From Amycolatopsis benzoatilytica AK 16/65 (GTDB taxonomy: Bacteria; Actinomycetota; Actinomycetes; Mycobacteriales; Pseudonocardiaceae): a stretch of DNA of 64,000 bases. The translations under genes and the position numbers were made by a program. The stretch spans positions 5,110,367 to 5,174,366 of the forward strand of contig NZ_KB912942.1 in assembly GCF_000383915.1 (NCBI RefSeq), in the 5' to 3' direction. Under the pieces are notes generated by a model. That model made no database searches and had not been told where the DNA came from. It was given only the letters and a program-made list of their open reading frames with translations. Shown here piece by piece: positions 1 to 8,955 of the stretch (within the stretch, counting starts at the first letter, position 1; the number at the start of each line of letters is the position of its first letter).

Positions 1-66
1 GCTGCCCGGGTCGAGCGCCGCCGCAGTGTGACTGGACTTGTGCGGGTCGACTCCGATCACGACCAT
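1..66 (-). CDS. IS110-family transposase, N-terminal 22 codons (cut by window edge)
   Basis: Reading leftward from ATG at 66, the frame begins MVVIGVDPHKSSHTAAAL and is open to base 1. The IGVDPHK motif is the first acidic block (D of the DEDD, RuvC-like catalytic set) at the extreme N-terminus of IS110-family transposases (seen in sequence; family knowledge). A GAGGAAGG ribosome-binding site lies about 10 bases upstream of the ATG. The remaining roughly 370–400 residues, including the second catalytic domain with its serine, lie outside the window, so I cannot say whether the element is intact. The neighbour on the right is an apparently complete cysteine dioxygenase gene, so that gene was not disrupted. 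Confidence in the family is good for such a short fragment because the motif is very characteristic. Confidence 0.72.
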   Translation of the reverse strand, partial: MVVIGVDPHKSSHTAAALDPGS

Positions 67-110
67 CAACCGCGTTCCTTCCTCGTCAGATACGGGAAAC
101 CGCGGTCGAC

Positions 111-311
111 ATTCCGACTTTCAGCTTGTGGTGCCCGAACCTCTGTTGAGTCAGACCGCAGCCGGTGCCGGACCAGGACACACACCCTCAACGAGCCAGC
201 CCGCACAAGGGCGGCAGGAATCTCACGAGCGATCCCAGCCCGGCACTTCCGGCAGACTACGACCAGTGATCAGCCAGCCAATCCAACCGGTCACCACATA
301 CAAGTCGGAAT
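111..311 (-). ncRNA. Candidate bridge RNA of the IS110 element
   Basis: The 200-base segment upstream of the transposase is closed by a perfect 10-bp pairing: ATTCCGACTT at 111–120 and AAGTCGGAAT at 302–311. Inside it smaller stems can be drawn, for example CCGC/GCGG around 203–216. IS110 elements are known to transcribe a structured bridge RNA from this position, with loops that pair to target and donor. Size and position fit; the loop assignments were not established. This is inference from position plus one long-range pairing. Confidence 0.33.
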
Positions 312-355
312 CTGAGTCCCTCAATGTTCCCTTCACGGACCAACCTCGGGAGTGC

Positions 356-838
356 TCAGCGCAGCAGCGCCGGGCCGTCCACCGAATTCGCCAGGTACGA
401 ACGCATCTGCCGGCCGCCTTCGCGGTACACGTGCACGCTGATCGCCGGGTCCGGCCCGTCGTTGCGCACCTCGTGCACGTATCCCGGCCCGAACACCCGC
501 GACTGCCCGGCGCTGAGCCCGTGCACCTCGGTCACCGCCCGGCCGCCGGGTGCCCGCCGCGCGACGGTTTCAGTCAGCTGCCCGGAGACGATGGTGAACG
601 CGCCGCTGGAGAAGGCGTGGTCGTGCAGGTCGGTGTGCTGGCCGGGAAGCCAGCTGAGCAGCCAGACCTCCTGGCCTTCGGTGCGCTCGACCAGCGCGGA
701 GAACCGTGCCTCCGGGTCGTAGCGCAGCAGCGCGCCCCAGCGTTCCCGGTCCGCCGCCACGTCGAGGGCGACGCGGACCGGGTGGCGCAGGGCGGGGTCT
801 TCGGGACGCAGCAGGGTGTTGTCCGGAACGGCGAACAT
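356..838 (-). CDS. Cysteine dioxygenase family protein
   Basis: 160-residue cupin of the type I cysteine dioxygenase family, expected to oxidise L-cysteine with O2 to cysteine sulfinate at a mononuclear iron centre in the cytosol. The signature W-x-PGQ-x-T-x-LHDHxxSxGAF with H72 and H74, and the later H122 in GYVHEVRND, give the three-histidine metal site. Length matches bacterial homologues. The ATG is chosen because AAGGA precedes it by about nine bases. It is transcribed away from gpsA and toward the IS110 end. A nine-codon Cys-rich ORF lies 52 bases upstream, suggesting cysteine-dependent control. Other thiol dioxygenases (for example 3-mercaptopropionate dioxygenase) share the fold, so the exact thiol is not proven. 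Confidence 0.85.
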   Translation of the reverse strand: MFAVPDNTLLRPEDPALRHPVRVALDVAADRERWGALLRYDPEARFSALVERTEGQEVWLLSWLPGQHTDLHDHAFSSGAFTIVSGQLTETVARRAPGGRAVTEVHGLSAGQSRVFGPGYVHEVRNDGPDPAISVHVYREGGRQMRSYLANSVDGPALLR

Positions 839-890
839 GAAAAGAAGTCCTTACCAAGGAAAGCGGGTGTCGAGCTGGGCCGGGGCGGGT

Positions 891-920
891 TCACCGACAA
901 CAGCGACACGACATGCCCAT
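891..920 (-). CDS. Cys-rich leader peptide upstream of cysteine dioxygenase
   Basis: The nine-codon ORF MGMSCRCCR ends in TGA at 891, 52 bases before the dioxygenase start. Three of its last five residues are Cys. An in-frame ATG at 953 would extend it by 11 codons. Short leader ORFs ending in clustered Cys codons are known in actinobacteria as sensors of charged tRNA-Cys upstream of sulfur genes. No strong ribosome-binding site is visible and no clear terminator was found between the leader and the gene, so control could be at translation. Too short for normal gene finding; confidence rests on the Cys clustering and position. Confidence 0.42.
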   Translation of the reverse strand: MGMSCRCCR

Positions 921-1086
921 GACGGGGCGGAGGTCGGCAGACCCCGGCCGCATCGTCATCGCGCACGTCAGCATGCGGTCAAGCGAACCAGCCCCGGGCC
1001 GCCCGGTCAACCGCTTCCCAGCTCGTGGACGGCTCCGAACCGCTCGCGTTTGCGCAGGCCACCCGGCTGCCGCGAGCCGGAGCCGG

Positions 1087-2112
1087 TCAGCTCCACTCGT
1101 GTTTCTGCGACCGCCCGAGCAGCTCCGCGCCCGCCTGCCGCGGGTCGACGCCCTCGTGGCACACCCGGTACATCGCGTCGGTGATCGGCATGTCGACCCC
1201 GTGCCGCCGCGCCAGTTCGCGGATCGACGAGCAGGACGCGACCCCCTCGGCGACCTGCCCGCCGGTCGCCGCCTGCGCCTCGGCCAGCGTCTCGCCGCGG
1301 CCGAGCCGTTCGCCGAAGGTCCGGTTGCGCGACAACGGCGACGAGCAGGTCGCCACCAGGTCGCCGAGCCCGGCGAGACCGGCGAAGGTCAGCGGGTCGG
1401 CGCCGAGTTTCGCGCCCAGCCGCGCCATTTCGGCGAGGCCGCGGGTGATCAGCGTCGCCATCGTGTTCGCGCCCAAGCCCATCCCGGCGGCCATGCCGCA
1501 GCTGAGCGCGATCACGTTCTTGCACGCGCCGCCCAGCTCGCAGCCGATCACGTCGGTGTTGGTGTAGGGCCGGAAATACTGGTTCGACGTGGCCCGCTGC
1601 ACCGCCTTCGCGCGCTCGTGGTCGGCGCACGCGAGCACCGCCGCGGCCGGCTGCCCAGCGGCGATCTCGCGGGCCAGGTTCGGCCCGGACACCACGACGA
1701 TCTCGCCGGGGTCCACTTCGGCGAGCTCGGCGATCACCTCGCTCATCCGCTTGAGCGTGCCCAGTTCCACGCCCTTGGCGAGGCTGACCAGGATCGCCTC
1801 CGGCGGCAGCAGCGGCCGCCATCCGGTGAGGTTCGCGCGCAGGCTCTGGCTCGGCACGCCGAGCACCACGGCGTGGGCTCCGGCCAGCGCCTCGGCCGCG
1901 TCCGCGGTCGCGGTGATCCGCTCCGGCAGCCGGGTTCCCGGCAGGTACGACTCGTTGGTGTGCCGCTCCCGGATCTCCTCGGCGACGCTTTCCCGGCGCG
2001 CCCACATCGTGACGTCGCGGCCCGCGTCGCCGAGCACCTTCGCGAACGCGGTGCCCCACGAACCCGCGCCCAGCACGGTCACCCGCTGCACGTCGGCGGC
2101 GAAGCCGGCCAT
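1087..2112 (-). CDS. gpsA: Glycerol-3-phosphate dehydrogenase [NAD(P)+]
   Basis: 341 residues. The N-terminal [17 protein letters not shown] is the GxGxxG dinucleotide-binding motif of GpsA, followed by the family-typical [16 protein letters not shown] and a C-terminal segment with [18 protein letters not shown]. It reduces dihydroxyacetone phosphate to sn-glycerol-3-phosphate, the backbone donor for phospholipids. Its ATG overlaps the TGA of the upstream acyltransferase gene as ATGA, indicating translational coupling in a two-gene operon that supplies and then acylates glycerol phosphate. Length is normal for the family. Confidence 0.95.
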   Translation of the reverse strand: MAGFAADVQRVTVLGAGSWGTAFAKVLGDAGRDVTMWARRESVAEEIRERHTNESYLPGTRLPERITATADAAEALAGAHAVVLGVPSQSLRANLTGWRPLLPPEAILVSLAKGVELGTLKRMSEVIAELAEVDPGEIVVVSGPNLAREIAAGQPAAAVLACADHERAKAVQRATSNQYFRPYTNTDVIGCELGGACKNVIALSCGMAAGMGLGANTMATLITRGLAEMARLGAKLGADPLTFAGLAGLGDLVATCSSPLSRNRTFGERLGRGETLAEAQAATGGQVAEGVASCSSIRELARRHGVDMPITDAMYRVCHEGVDPRQAGAELLGRSQKHEWS

Positions 2113-2858
2113 CAGTCGCCGTCCTCCTGCTTCTTCGGCTCGGCGGTCTGGACCGGCTTCCCGGGCGGAGCTTCCTTGACCGGCGGCTCTTCCTGCCGGA
2201 TCTCCGCGAGCAGCCGGGTGACCTCGTCCATCATCAGCGCGGTGACCTCGCGCAGCGTCGAAGCGCTGCGCGGGTTCCCGCCGCGGAAGGCGGACAGGTC
2301 GATCGGGTCGCCGACCAGGTGCGTCACCGTCTTGCGCGGAAACGGTGTGAACTTCTTGGTGTAGCCGTTGAAGATGTGATTCGTGCCCCAGCGCGCGATC
2401 GGGAACACCGGTACGTCGTTCTGCAGCGCCAGCCGGGCCGCGCCGCTGTAGGCGTCCTTCGGCCAGCCGTCCGGGTCCTTGGTGATGGTGCCCTCGGGGT
2501 AGATCACGATGATCTTGCCCGCTTCGAGCGCCTGATGCGCGGCCTTGAGGCTGTCGCCGGCCGCGCTCGACCCGCGCTCCACCGGGATCTGCCCGGACCC
2601 GGTGACGATCCGGCCGAAGATCGGCACGCCCTTCAGGCTCGCTTTGAGGAAGAACCGCGGCACCCGCTTCTGCCGGTGCACGAAGACCGCGTCGACCGGC
2701 GGGTCCAGGTGCGAGATGTGGTTCATCACCAGCACCGCGGCCCCTTCGCGGGGAATCTTCTCCGCGCCCAGGTACACCCGCTTGCCGATCGCGGTCATCG
2801 GGTAGAACGCAGCGGCGGCCAGCCCCACCCAGAAGCCGCCCTTCTCACGCCGTGCCAA
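2112..2858 (-). CDS. 1-acyl-sn-glycerol-3-phosphate acyltransferase (PlsC-like)
   Basis: 248 residues from a TTG start at 2858 that follows GGAGGAG closely; the open frame extends further upstream but without a better start. The NHISHLDPP motif is the catalytic NHx4D block of glycerolipid acyltransferases and YPEGTIT is the acceptor-binding EGT block. A hydrophobic segment near the N-terminus ([12 protein letters not shown]) probably associates with the membrane. It would acylate lysophosphatidate to phosphatidate. Overlap with gpsA downstream supports a phospholipid role. The C-terminus is a charged Pro/Glu/Lys-rich tail. Several paralogues usually exist per actinobacterial genome, so the exact acyl acceptor is uncertain. 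Confidence 0.88.
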   Translation of the reverse strand: MARREKGGFWVGLAAAAFYPMTAIGKRVYLGAEKIPREGAAVLVMNHISHLDPPVDAVFVHRQKRVPRFFLKASLKGVPIFGRIVTGSGQIPVERGSSAAGDSLKAAHQALEAGKIIVIYPEGTITKDPDGWPKDAYSGAARLALQNDVPVFPIARWGTNHIFNGYTKKFTPFPRKTVTHLVGDPIDLSAFRGGNPRSASTLREVTALMMDEVTRLLAEIRQEEPPVKEAPPGKPVQTAEPKKQEDGD

Positions 2859-2969
2859 GTCTCCTCCTCGATCGCTTTGCTCCGCCTGATCCTGCCGCGC
2901 GCCGGTTCGCGCAGTCCAGCGAGGGTGCACTCACGACCCCGGGCAGGGGTTTCGGGTAAAGATGGACAG

Positions 2970-3602
2970 GTGGACGCGGACTTGGTCATGCCTCTGAAGC
3001 ACCCGAGCACGGGCAAGTCCCGGCTGCGCGGCGCGGTCGCCGCGCAGCGGCACGCCGAGCTGGTGCTGGCGCTGGCCTGCGACACGCTGGCGGCGGTCAC
3101 CTCGGCCGCCGGGATCCGGCGGGTGCTCGTGGTCACCTCCGATCCGGCGGCGTTGTCCGAATTGGCCGGTCTCGGCGTCGAGCTGGTCACGGAACCGGCG
3201 GGGGGCGGGCTCAACGAGGCTTTGCGGCACGGCGCGGAGCTAGTGCGCGCGGACACGCCGTCCGGCGTGGTCGGCGCGCTCCAAGCGGATCTGCCCGCGT
3301 TGCGCGCGGTGGATCTGGCACAGGCGCTGTCCGATGCGGCCGGGCGCCGCGCGGTGGTCGTCGACCGCCAGGGCACTGGGACCACGCTCCTGCTCTCCGC
3401 TCCGGGAGAGCCGCTCGACCCGCAGTTCGGCCCCGGGTCCGCGGCGCTGCACCAAGCTTCCGGTGCGATCCCGCTCACCCGCGAGCTGCCGTCGCTGCGC
3501 AGCGACGTGGACACCGAAGATGATCTCCGCCACGCCGCCGCACTCGGTCTCGGCAAGCGCACCGCGGCATTGCTCCCGGCCGAACGGGCACAATTGCGCT
3601 GA
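2970..3602 (+). CDS. cofC: 2-phospho-L-lactate / phosphoenolpyruvate guanylyltransferase
   Basis: 210 residues, divergent from plsC. The start VDADLVMPLKHPSTGKSRLRG is the nucleotidyltransferase signature of CofC/FbiD, which activates phosphoenolpyruvate or 2-phospho-L-lactate with GTP in coenzyme F420 synthesis. The acidic metal-binding stretch ALQADLPAL and DRQGTGTT follow in the expected order. GTG at 2970 was preferred over the in-frame ATG at 2988 because the first residues belong to the conserved strand. The intergenic 2859–2969 must hold both promoters. The same neighbour pair (gpsA and fbiD) occurs in mycobacteria. It fits the presence of an F420-type LLM oxidoreductase at 36 kb. Confidence 0.9.
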   Translation: MDADLVMPLKHPSTGKSRLRGAVAAQRHAELVLALACDTLAAVTSAAGIRRVLVVTSDPAALSELAGLGVELVTEPAGGGLNEALRHGAELVRADTPSGVVGALQADLPALRAVDLAQALSDAAGRRAVVVDRQGTGTTLLLSAPGEPLDPQFGPGSAALHQASGAIPLTRELPSLRSDVDTEDDLRHAAALGLGKRTAALLPAERAQLR

Positions 3603-3657
3603 CGTGTTCACGCGACCTTCATCGCGGCCTGCGCAAACTGTGGCTTCGTAGTGAACA

Positions 3658-6075
3658 ATGGGCACCGTGAGCACAGAAGACGGCAGTACCCCGGCCCGGC
3701 GGCGCAGGACGGGCGCGGCGAAGAGCGACGGCGGCCCGGCCCCGGCCCGGCGCACCACCGCCGCGAAGACGTCCGCACGCGGCGACTCCGACGGTGCCAC
3801 CACCCGGCGGGCCAAATCCAGCTCGGCGTCGGCGGAGCAGAATGTTAAGCCGGCCAAGCGCAAAGCCGCCGCGTCCAGCGCGCTGCGCAAACCCGCCGCG
3901 CCGCCGGCTGCGGCCAAGACCCCGGCGCGCTCGCGCCGGACCACGACCGAGACCGGCGAGGAATTCCGAGCCGTCCCGTCGGCCCCGCCCGCCGTCACTT
4001 CCGCGCCCACGGCAGTCGAGACGCTGCCCGACGACCGCTATTTCAACCGCGAGCTGTCCTGGCTCGACTTCAACGCCCGCGTGCTCGCGCTGGCCGAGGA
4101 CGAATCGCAGCCGCTGCTCGAGCGGGCGAAGTTCCTCGCCATTTTCGCGTCCAATTTGGACGAGTTCTACATGGTGCGGGTCGCCGGGCTGAAGCGGCGC
4201 GACGGCACCGGCCTGTCGGTGCGCAGCGCGGACGGGCTCACTCCGCGCGAACAGCTGGACTACATCGCCAAGCGCAACCAGGACCTGGTCGAGCGGCATA
4301 CCGCCGCGTTCGAGGACCACTTGCGCCCGCAACTGGCCGAGCAGGACATCCAGCTCGTCGGCTGGTCCGACCTGGCCGGCGCGGCCCAGCTCCGGCTGTC
4401 GAGTTACTTCTCCGAGCAGATCTTCCCGGTGCTCACGCCGCTCGCGGTCGACCCGGCGCACCCGTTCCCGTACATCTCGGGGCTGTCGCTGAACCTCGCG
4501 GTCACCGTGCGGGACCCGCAGGGCGGCACCGAGCGGTTCGCCCGGGTGAAGGTGCCGAGCAACGTGCCGCGGCTGATGCGCGTCGAAACCGAGCGCGGCA
4601 GCCGGTCGGCCACCTTCCTCCCGCTCGAGGAACTGATCTCCGCGCACCTGAGCGATCTGTTCACCGGCATGGAGGTGACCGAGCACCACATCTTCCGGGT
4701 CACCCGCAACGCCGACTTCGAAGTCGAGGAAGACCGCGACGAGGACCTGCTGCAGGCGCTGGAGAGGGAGCTGGCGCAACGCCGGTTCGGCCCGCCGGTG
4801 CGGCTCGAAGTGGCGCAGGACATGAGCGAGCACATGCTCGAACTGCTGCTGCGCGAGCTGGAGGTGGATCCGGAGGACGTGGTCGAGGTCCCCGGGCTGC
4901 TCGACCTGACCTGCCTGTTCCAGCTGTCCGGCGTGGATCGCAAGGAACTGAAGGACCGGCCGTTCGTGCCCGCGACGCACCCGGCGTTCGGGGAACGGGA
5001 GACGCCGAAGAGCGTGTTCGCGACGCTGCGCGAAGGCGACGTCCTGGTGCACCACCCGTACGACTCGTTTTCCACGAGCGTGCAGCGCTTCATCGAACAG
5101 GCCGCGGCCGACTCGAAGGTGCTGGCGATCAAGCAGACGCTGTACCGGACCTCGGGCGATTCGCCGATCGTGGACGCCCTGATCGACGCAGCCGAAGCGG
5201 GCAAGCAGGTCGTGGCGCTGGTGGAGATCAAGGCGCGATTCGACGAGCAGGCCAACATCACCTGGGCGCGCACGCTGGAACGCGCGGGCGTGCACGTGGT
5301 GTACGGCCTGGTGGGCTTGAAGACGCACTGCAAGGTGTCGATGGTGGTACGGCAGGAGGGTTCGACGATCCGCCGCTACTGCCACATCGGCACCGGCAAC
5401 TACAACCCGAAGACCGCGCGGCTGTACGAAGACCTCGGCCTGCTCACCGCGGACCCGAACATCGGCGCGGACATCACCGACCTGTTCAACGTCCTCACCG
5501 GCTACTCGCGCCAGGACACCTACCGCACGATCCTCACGTCGCCGCACGGCATCCGCCGCGGCATCGTGCGTGCGATCGGCGAGGAGATCGAACTGGCGCG
5601 CGCCGGGCTCGAAGCGGGCATCCGGATCAAGTGCAACTCGCTGGTGGACGAGCAGGTGATCGACGCGCTGTACCACGCGTCGCAGGCCGGCGTGCCGGTC
5701 GACGTGGTGGTGCGCGGGATCTGCTCGCTGAAGCCGGGCGTCGAGGGGTTGAGCGAGAACATCCGCGTCCGCTCGATCCTCGGCCGGTTCCTGGAGCACT
5801 CCCGGGTGTTCAACTTCCGCGCCGGCGGCACGCACTGGATCGGCAGCGCGGACATGATGCACCGCAACCTGGACCGCCGGATCGAAGCTCTGGTGCGGGT
5901 CAAGGACCCGAAGCTGACCCACCAGCTGGACGCGGTGTTCGACTCCGCGCTCGACCCGCACACCCGATGCTGGGTGCTCAGCTCGTCCGGCGAATGGCAG
6001 CCGTTCCCGGCCGCTGGTTCGCAGGTCCGCGACCACCAGCTCGAACTCGCGAAGCTGCATGGGGCTGTCGGATGA
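3658..6075 (+). CDS. ppk: Polyphosphate kinase 1
   Basis: 805 residues. The core begins near residue 122 with [14 protein letters not shown] and contains [14 protein letters not shown], the autophosphorylated histidine region KTHCKVSMV, and the second histidine region [10 protein letters not shown]. It makes polyphosphate reversibly from ATP. The first roughly 120 residues form a low-complexity Ala/Lys/Thr/Arg/Pro extension, unlike the short N-terminus of E. coli PPK1 and reminiscent of the HU tails nearby. ATG at 3658 or GTG at 3667 could be the start; neither has a strong ribosome-binding site. The stop overlaps mutT1 as ATGA, so the two are co-translated. Confidence 0.95.
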   Translation: MGTVSTEDGSTPARRRRTGAAKSDGGPAPARRTTAAKTSARGDSDGATTRRAKSSSASAEQNVKPAKRKAAASSALRKPAAPPAAAKTPARSRRTTTETGEEFRAVPSAPPAVTSAPTAVETLPDDRYFNRELSWLDFNARVLALAEDESQPLLERAKFLAIFASNLDEFYMVRVAGLKRRDGTGLSVRSADGLTPREQLDYIAKRNQDLVERHTAAFEDHLRPQLAEQDIQLVGWSDLAGAAQLRLSSYFSEQIFPVLTPLAVDPAHPFPYISGLSLNLAVTVRDPQGGTERFARVKVPSNVPRLMRVETERGSRSATFLPLEELISAHLSDLFTGMEVTEHHIFRVTRNADFEVEEDRDEDLLQALERELAQRRFGPPVRLEVAQDMSEHMLELLLRELEVDPEDVVEVPGLLDLTCLFQLSGVDRKELKDRPFVPATHPAFGERETPKSVFATLREGDVLVHHPYDSFSTSVQRFIEQAAADSKVLAIKQTLYRTSGDSPIVDALIDAAEAGKQVVALVEIKARFDEQANITWARTLERAGVHVVYGLVGLKTHCKVSMVVRQEGSTIRRYCHIGTGNYNPKTARLYEDLGLLTADPNIGADITDLFNVLTGYSRQDTYRTILTSPHGIRRGIVRAIGEEIELARAGLEAGIRIKCNSLVDEQVIDALYHASQAGVPVDVVVRGICSLKPGVEGLSENIRVRSILGRFLEHSRVFNFRAGGTHWIGSADMMHRNLDRRIEALVRVKDPKLTHQLDAVFDSALDPHTRCWVLSSSGEWQPFPAAGSQVRDHQLELAKLHGAVG

Positions 6076-7028
6076 GCGTTGACGTCCGGGCTGCTGGCGC
6101 CGTGCTGTGGCGTCGCGCCGGGGCCGCGTTCGAGGTCGGGCTCGTGCACCGGCCGCGCTACGACGACTGGTCGCTGCCCAAGGGAAAGGTCGACCCGGGC
6201 GAAACTGTCGCGGCTACCGCGGTGCGCGAGATCGCCGAGGAGACCGGCTTTCGCGCCGTGCTGGGCCGCTACGTGGCGCAGACGACCTACGACGTGCCGT
6301 CCCGCGACAACGGCCGGTTGCTGAAGAAGCGCGTCGACTATTTCAGCGGCGAGGCGGAGTCCGGCGCGTTCGAGCCCAACGCGGAAGTCGACGAACTCCG
6401 CTGGCTCGACGCGCGCGCGGCCGAGCAGCTGCTCACCCACCCAGCGGATGTGCGGGTGCTGCGCGAATTCTGCGCGCTGCCGCCCGCTCAGACGACGGTG
6501 CTGCTGGTGCGCCACGCGAAGGCGGGAAAACGGGAAGACTGGACGGGCGACGACGATCTCCGTCCGCTCTCCGAAGCTGGCCAGCGCCAAGCCGCCGCAC
6601 TGCGCGACCTCCTGCCGCTTTTCGGCCCGGACCGCGTGTTCTCCGCCCCGCGACTGCGCTGCGTGCAGACGGTCGGTGCCATCGCGGATGCGCTGCGCAC
6701 CGAGGTGCAGCACGAGCCGCTGCTGTCGGAAGAGGGCTACTGGCCCGATCCGGCTTTGGGCATCCACCGCCTGCTGGACATCGTCGCGGCTGGCGGGACG
6801 CCGCTGATCAGCAGCCAGGGCGGGGTGATCCCGGACCTGGTGAGCGCACTGGCGGACCGCGACGGAGTCGATCTGCCCGCCGCGCGAGACGGCGTGGTGC
6901 CGAGCAAGAAGGGGTCTGTGTGGGTGCTTTCGTTCCAGAGCAGGACTGACGATCCGGCCGGCCCGGTCCTGGTCGGCGCGGACTACTACCCCAGCCCGCT
7001 GCCCGCTCCGGCGCCCGCGGCGTCCTGA
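6072..7028 (+). CDS. mutT1: MutT1-type NUDIX hydrolase with histidine phosphatase domain
   Basis: 318 residues in two domains. The N-terminal NUDIX domain contains the full box GKVDPGE-x7-REIAEETGF (pattern Gx5Ex7REUxEExGU). The C-terminal half starts with [12 protein letters not shown], the RH motif of histidine phosphatases, and is phosphoglycerate-mutase-like. This fusion is the mycobacterial MutT1 architecture, which cleans 8-oxo-dGTP and diadenosine polyphosphates. The ATG at 6072 overlaps the ppk stop, linking it to polyphosphate metabolism in one operon. The C-terminus ends in a Pro/Ala-rich tail. In mycobacteria the corresponding gene is next to ppk but on the other strand; here it is co-directional. 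Confidence 0.9.
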   Translation: MSVDVRAAGAVLWRRAGAAFEVGLVHRPRYDDWSLPKGKVDPGETVAATAVREIAEETGFRAVLGRYVAQTTYDVPSRDNGRLLKKRVDYFSGEAESGAFEPNAEVDELRWLDARAAEQLLTHPADVRVLREFCALPPAQTTVLLVRHAKAGKREDWTGDDDLRPLSEAGQRQAAALRDLLPLFGPDRVFSAPRLRCVQTVGAIADALRTEVQHEPLLSEEGYWPDPALGIHRLLDIVAAGGTPLISSQGGVIPDLVSALADRDGVDLPAARDGVVPSKKGSVWVLSFQSRTDDPAGPVLVGADYYPSPLPAPAPAAS

Positions 7029-7927
7029 GTCCTCGCGTTTCCCGGCCCGGCGTGCTGCGGGCGGTACTGGACGCTGGGTGCCCCTTCGCGCCCGTCGCGG
7101 CGGAAGCTCTGCTCGGGCATGCGCTCGCGGTCCTTGCCGCTGCTGGGTCCTTCTCTGCCGGAAGCCGCGGCCGGTTGCTCGCCGCCGGCCTGAGCCGTTG
7201 CCGCTTGGCAGCCCGGTTCGAGCACCAGCCACCGCTTGCCATCCCGGTTCCGGCACCAGCCGCCGCGCCCGGCAAACCGCTTCCGGCACCAGGAGCTGCG
7301 CCCCGGCAACGCTATGCCAGGGCCAGCAACTGCGCCCCGGCGACGCAGTGCGAGAGCCGCCCCCACGCTCCACAACCGCCGCCAGCAGCCCGATCCCGCA
7401 TCCGGCCCCTCCAGGCACCGGCGACCTCGTTCCGGCGCGCACGCCGGGATTCCGGCCTCCGCATCCGGGTCTCTGGCCGGGCTAGGCAGCCTCCGCATTC
7501 GGCTCCGCCCCGTCCGGAATCGGACACCAATCCATCATTCGCCGGACCACACCCGAAATTGGTTAGCCAGACTCAGGATTTACCCCCGGGCGGGGGCCGG
7601 CAAAACCGACCCCCGGAGACAGGCCGCCTGGCTTTACCCCAGTCCGGTATTAGCGCCGTGCGGACGTTTAGCCGACTGCCCGCATTAGCCGGACAACCGC
7701 CTCCGCGAGATCTTTCCCCGCCCGATTATTGCCCTCCCGGCACCGTCGGAACGACCATTCCGCCCTCGCCGAATACCGCCTGGCTACCCCGCCGAGCCCT
7801 TTCCTGCTGCCATTAGCCGACCTTGCTCCCGAACGCCGCCGAGCGGCCAACCGCAGGTCCGGGCGGTCCACGAAGATCTGTTGTCCCGTCCGCAATCCCC
7901 GCCGAGCTCCCGATTGCCCGCACCACA
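7029..7927. other. Long gene-free stretch with degenerate repeats
   Basis: Several open frames cross this 0.9-kb stretch on both strands, but all are Pro/Arg/Ala-rich, lack a ribosome-binding site and resemble no family I know. The sequence holds a degenerate tandem repeat (7210–7345) and at least four TTAGCC-containing elements (about 7562, 7648, 7668, 7685 and 7812). A CCCCC-GGGC-GGGGG hairpin lies near 7583. I see no gene here. Confidence 0.5.
7210..7345. repeat. Four degenerate tandem units of 31–34 bp
   Basis: Units can be aligned on the phrases TTCCGGCACCAG (7248 and 7281, with a weaker copy near 7217) and CTGCGCCCCGGC (7296 and 7330). Spacing is 31–34 bases, not a multiple of three, so this is not a protein repeat. 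Confidence 0.45.
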
Positions 7928-7967
7928 CGGCAGGGCCCCGACCTCGTTCGAGGTCGGGGCCCTGCCG
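7928..7967 (-). terminator. Intrinsic terminator of hup (first copy)
   Basis: A perfect 19-bp inverted repeat with a 2-base centre (CGGCAGGGCCCCGACCTCG at 7928–7946 against 7949–7967) begins 27 bases after the hup stop on the minus strand. There is no U-tract, as is common for actinobacterial terminators. Confidence 0.85.
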
Positions 7968-7993
7968 TGAAGCATCCGCGCGAAAGCTCGCGG

Positions 7994-8713
7994 CTACTTC
8001 TTCCGAGCAGCCGAGGTGCGCTTGGCCGGGGCCTTCTTCGCCGCCGCCGCGGTGGTCTTCTTCGCCGCGGTGGTGGCAGTCGCCCGCTTCGCCGCCGGCT
8101 TGGCAGCGGCCTTCGCCCGCGTCGTCGTGGCCGCCTTGGCCGGGGCCTTGGCCGCGGTCGTCTTGGCAGCCGTCGCCCGGGTCCTCGTCGTCGCCGCCTT
8201 CGCCGGGGCCTTGGCCGCAGTGGTCTTGGCGGCCGGGGCCTTGGCAGCGGTCGTCTTCGCGGCGGTGGCCTTGGCCGGCGCCTTCGCCGCCGTGGCGCGG
8301 GTCCGCGTCGCGGCCGGCTTCGCAGCGGCGGCGCGGGTGCCGCGGGTGGCGGTGGTCCCCGCTGCGCGAGTGCTGGTCGCGCGCGTCGTGGCGGTGCCGG
8401 CGGCGCGCTTGACCGCGGTGGCCTTCGGCAGCTTCTTGCTACCCGAAATCACGTCCTTGAACGTGGTTCCGGCGCGGAATGCCGGCACGTTCGTCTTCTT
8501 CACGCGGACGGCTTCGCCGGTACGCGGGTTGCGCGCGGTCCGGGCGGCGCGAGCGCGCTTCTCGAACACACCGAAGCCGGTGATGTTCACCTTCTCGCCC
8601 TTGTTGACCGTACGGATGATGATGTCGACGAGACCGTCGACGGCCTCCGAAGCAACCTTTTTGTCGCCCAGGCGCTCCGACAGCGCCTCGATCAGCTGGG
8701 CCTTGTTGGCCAT
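7994..8713 (-). CDS. hup: HU-family DNA-binding protein with long Ala/Lys/Thr tail (copy 1)
   Basis: 239 residues. Residues 1–92 are a canonical HU fold ([38 protein letters not shown] beta-arm with RNPRTG). Residues about 95–239 are a repetitive tail of AAK, ATRTRA and KAPAKA units, as in actinobacterial HupB, that binds DNA non-specifically and compacts the nucleoid. GGAGGA lies five bases before the ATG. A possible promoter is TTGGAA (8794–8799) and TAATAC (8773–8778), with short 15-base spacing. A second copy at 12254 differs at six of the first 103 residues and points the other way. leuD lies immediately upstream. Confidence 0.95.
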   Translation of the reverse strand: MANKAQLIEALSERLGDKKVASEAVDGLVDIIIRTVNKGEKVNITGFGVFEKRARAARTARNPRTGEAVRVKKTNVPAFRAGTTFKDVISGSKKLPKATAVKRAAGTATTRATSTRAAGTTATRGTRAAAAKPAATRTRATAAKAPAKATAAKTTAAKAPAAKTTAAKAPAKAATTRTRATAAKTTAAKAPAKAATTTRAKAAAKPAAKRATATTAAKKTTAAAAKKAPAKRTSAARKK

Positions 8714-8907
8714 TCCAGTCCTCCAAGAAGGAACTCATCGTCCACGGCCCGGTCGGCCGACTAACGCACACGGTATTACCAAGACAGCACAAATTCCAAA
8801 CGGCAGGCGAAACTTTCCCTTGCGGCGGGAACTGTTCCGCCCTCCCCAGGGACTGGATTACCGGCCGGGGAGGCGCCGTTCGGCGTGGGCGACGAGGGGG
8901 TCCGCGG

Positions 8908-8944
8908 GGCCGGGATTCCCTTGCTGAGCAGGGAAATCCCGGCC
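8908..8944 (-). terminator. Hairpin terminator after leuD
   Basis: GGCCGGGATTCCCT at the left arm pairs with AGGGAAATCCCGGCC at the right arm with one bulged A. It lies 12–48 bases beyond the leuD stop and separates leuD from the hup promoter. Confidence 0.75.
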
Positions 8945-8955
8945 GGCGGAGCAGG

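Larger units (their letters stand above)
1..320 (-). mobile_element. Left end of an IS110-family insertion element (right boundary approximate)
   Basis: The transposase start at 66 is followed, in the upstream direction, by about 290 bases with no gene before the cysteine dioxygenase stop at 356. IS110-group elements carry a long non-coding left end upstream of the transposase, which fits. A 10-bp perfect inverted repeat (111–120 and 302–311) lies in this stretch. IS110 elements lack long terminal inverted repeats and usually make no target duplication, so the boundary near 315–330 is a guess. Confidence 0.5.

Noticed and set aside
3619..6060. An 813-codon open frame on the minus strand opposite ppk
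   Set aside because: It is the high-GC shadow of a clearly conserved PPK1 gene; its translation is Arg/His/Ala-rich without domains.
7583..7596. CCCCC-GGGC-GGGGG hairpin as a mutT1 terminator
   Set aside because: It is over 550 bases past the stop with no U-tract; too remote to assign.
8016..8927. Long hydrophobic Ala/Val-rich frame on the plus strand opposite hup copy 1 (similar one opposite copy 2)
   Set aside because: It is the antisense of the repetitive Ala/Lys tail codons and mimics a membrane protein.
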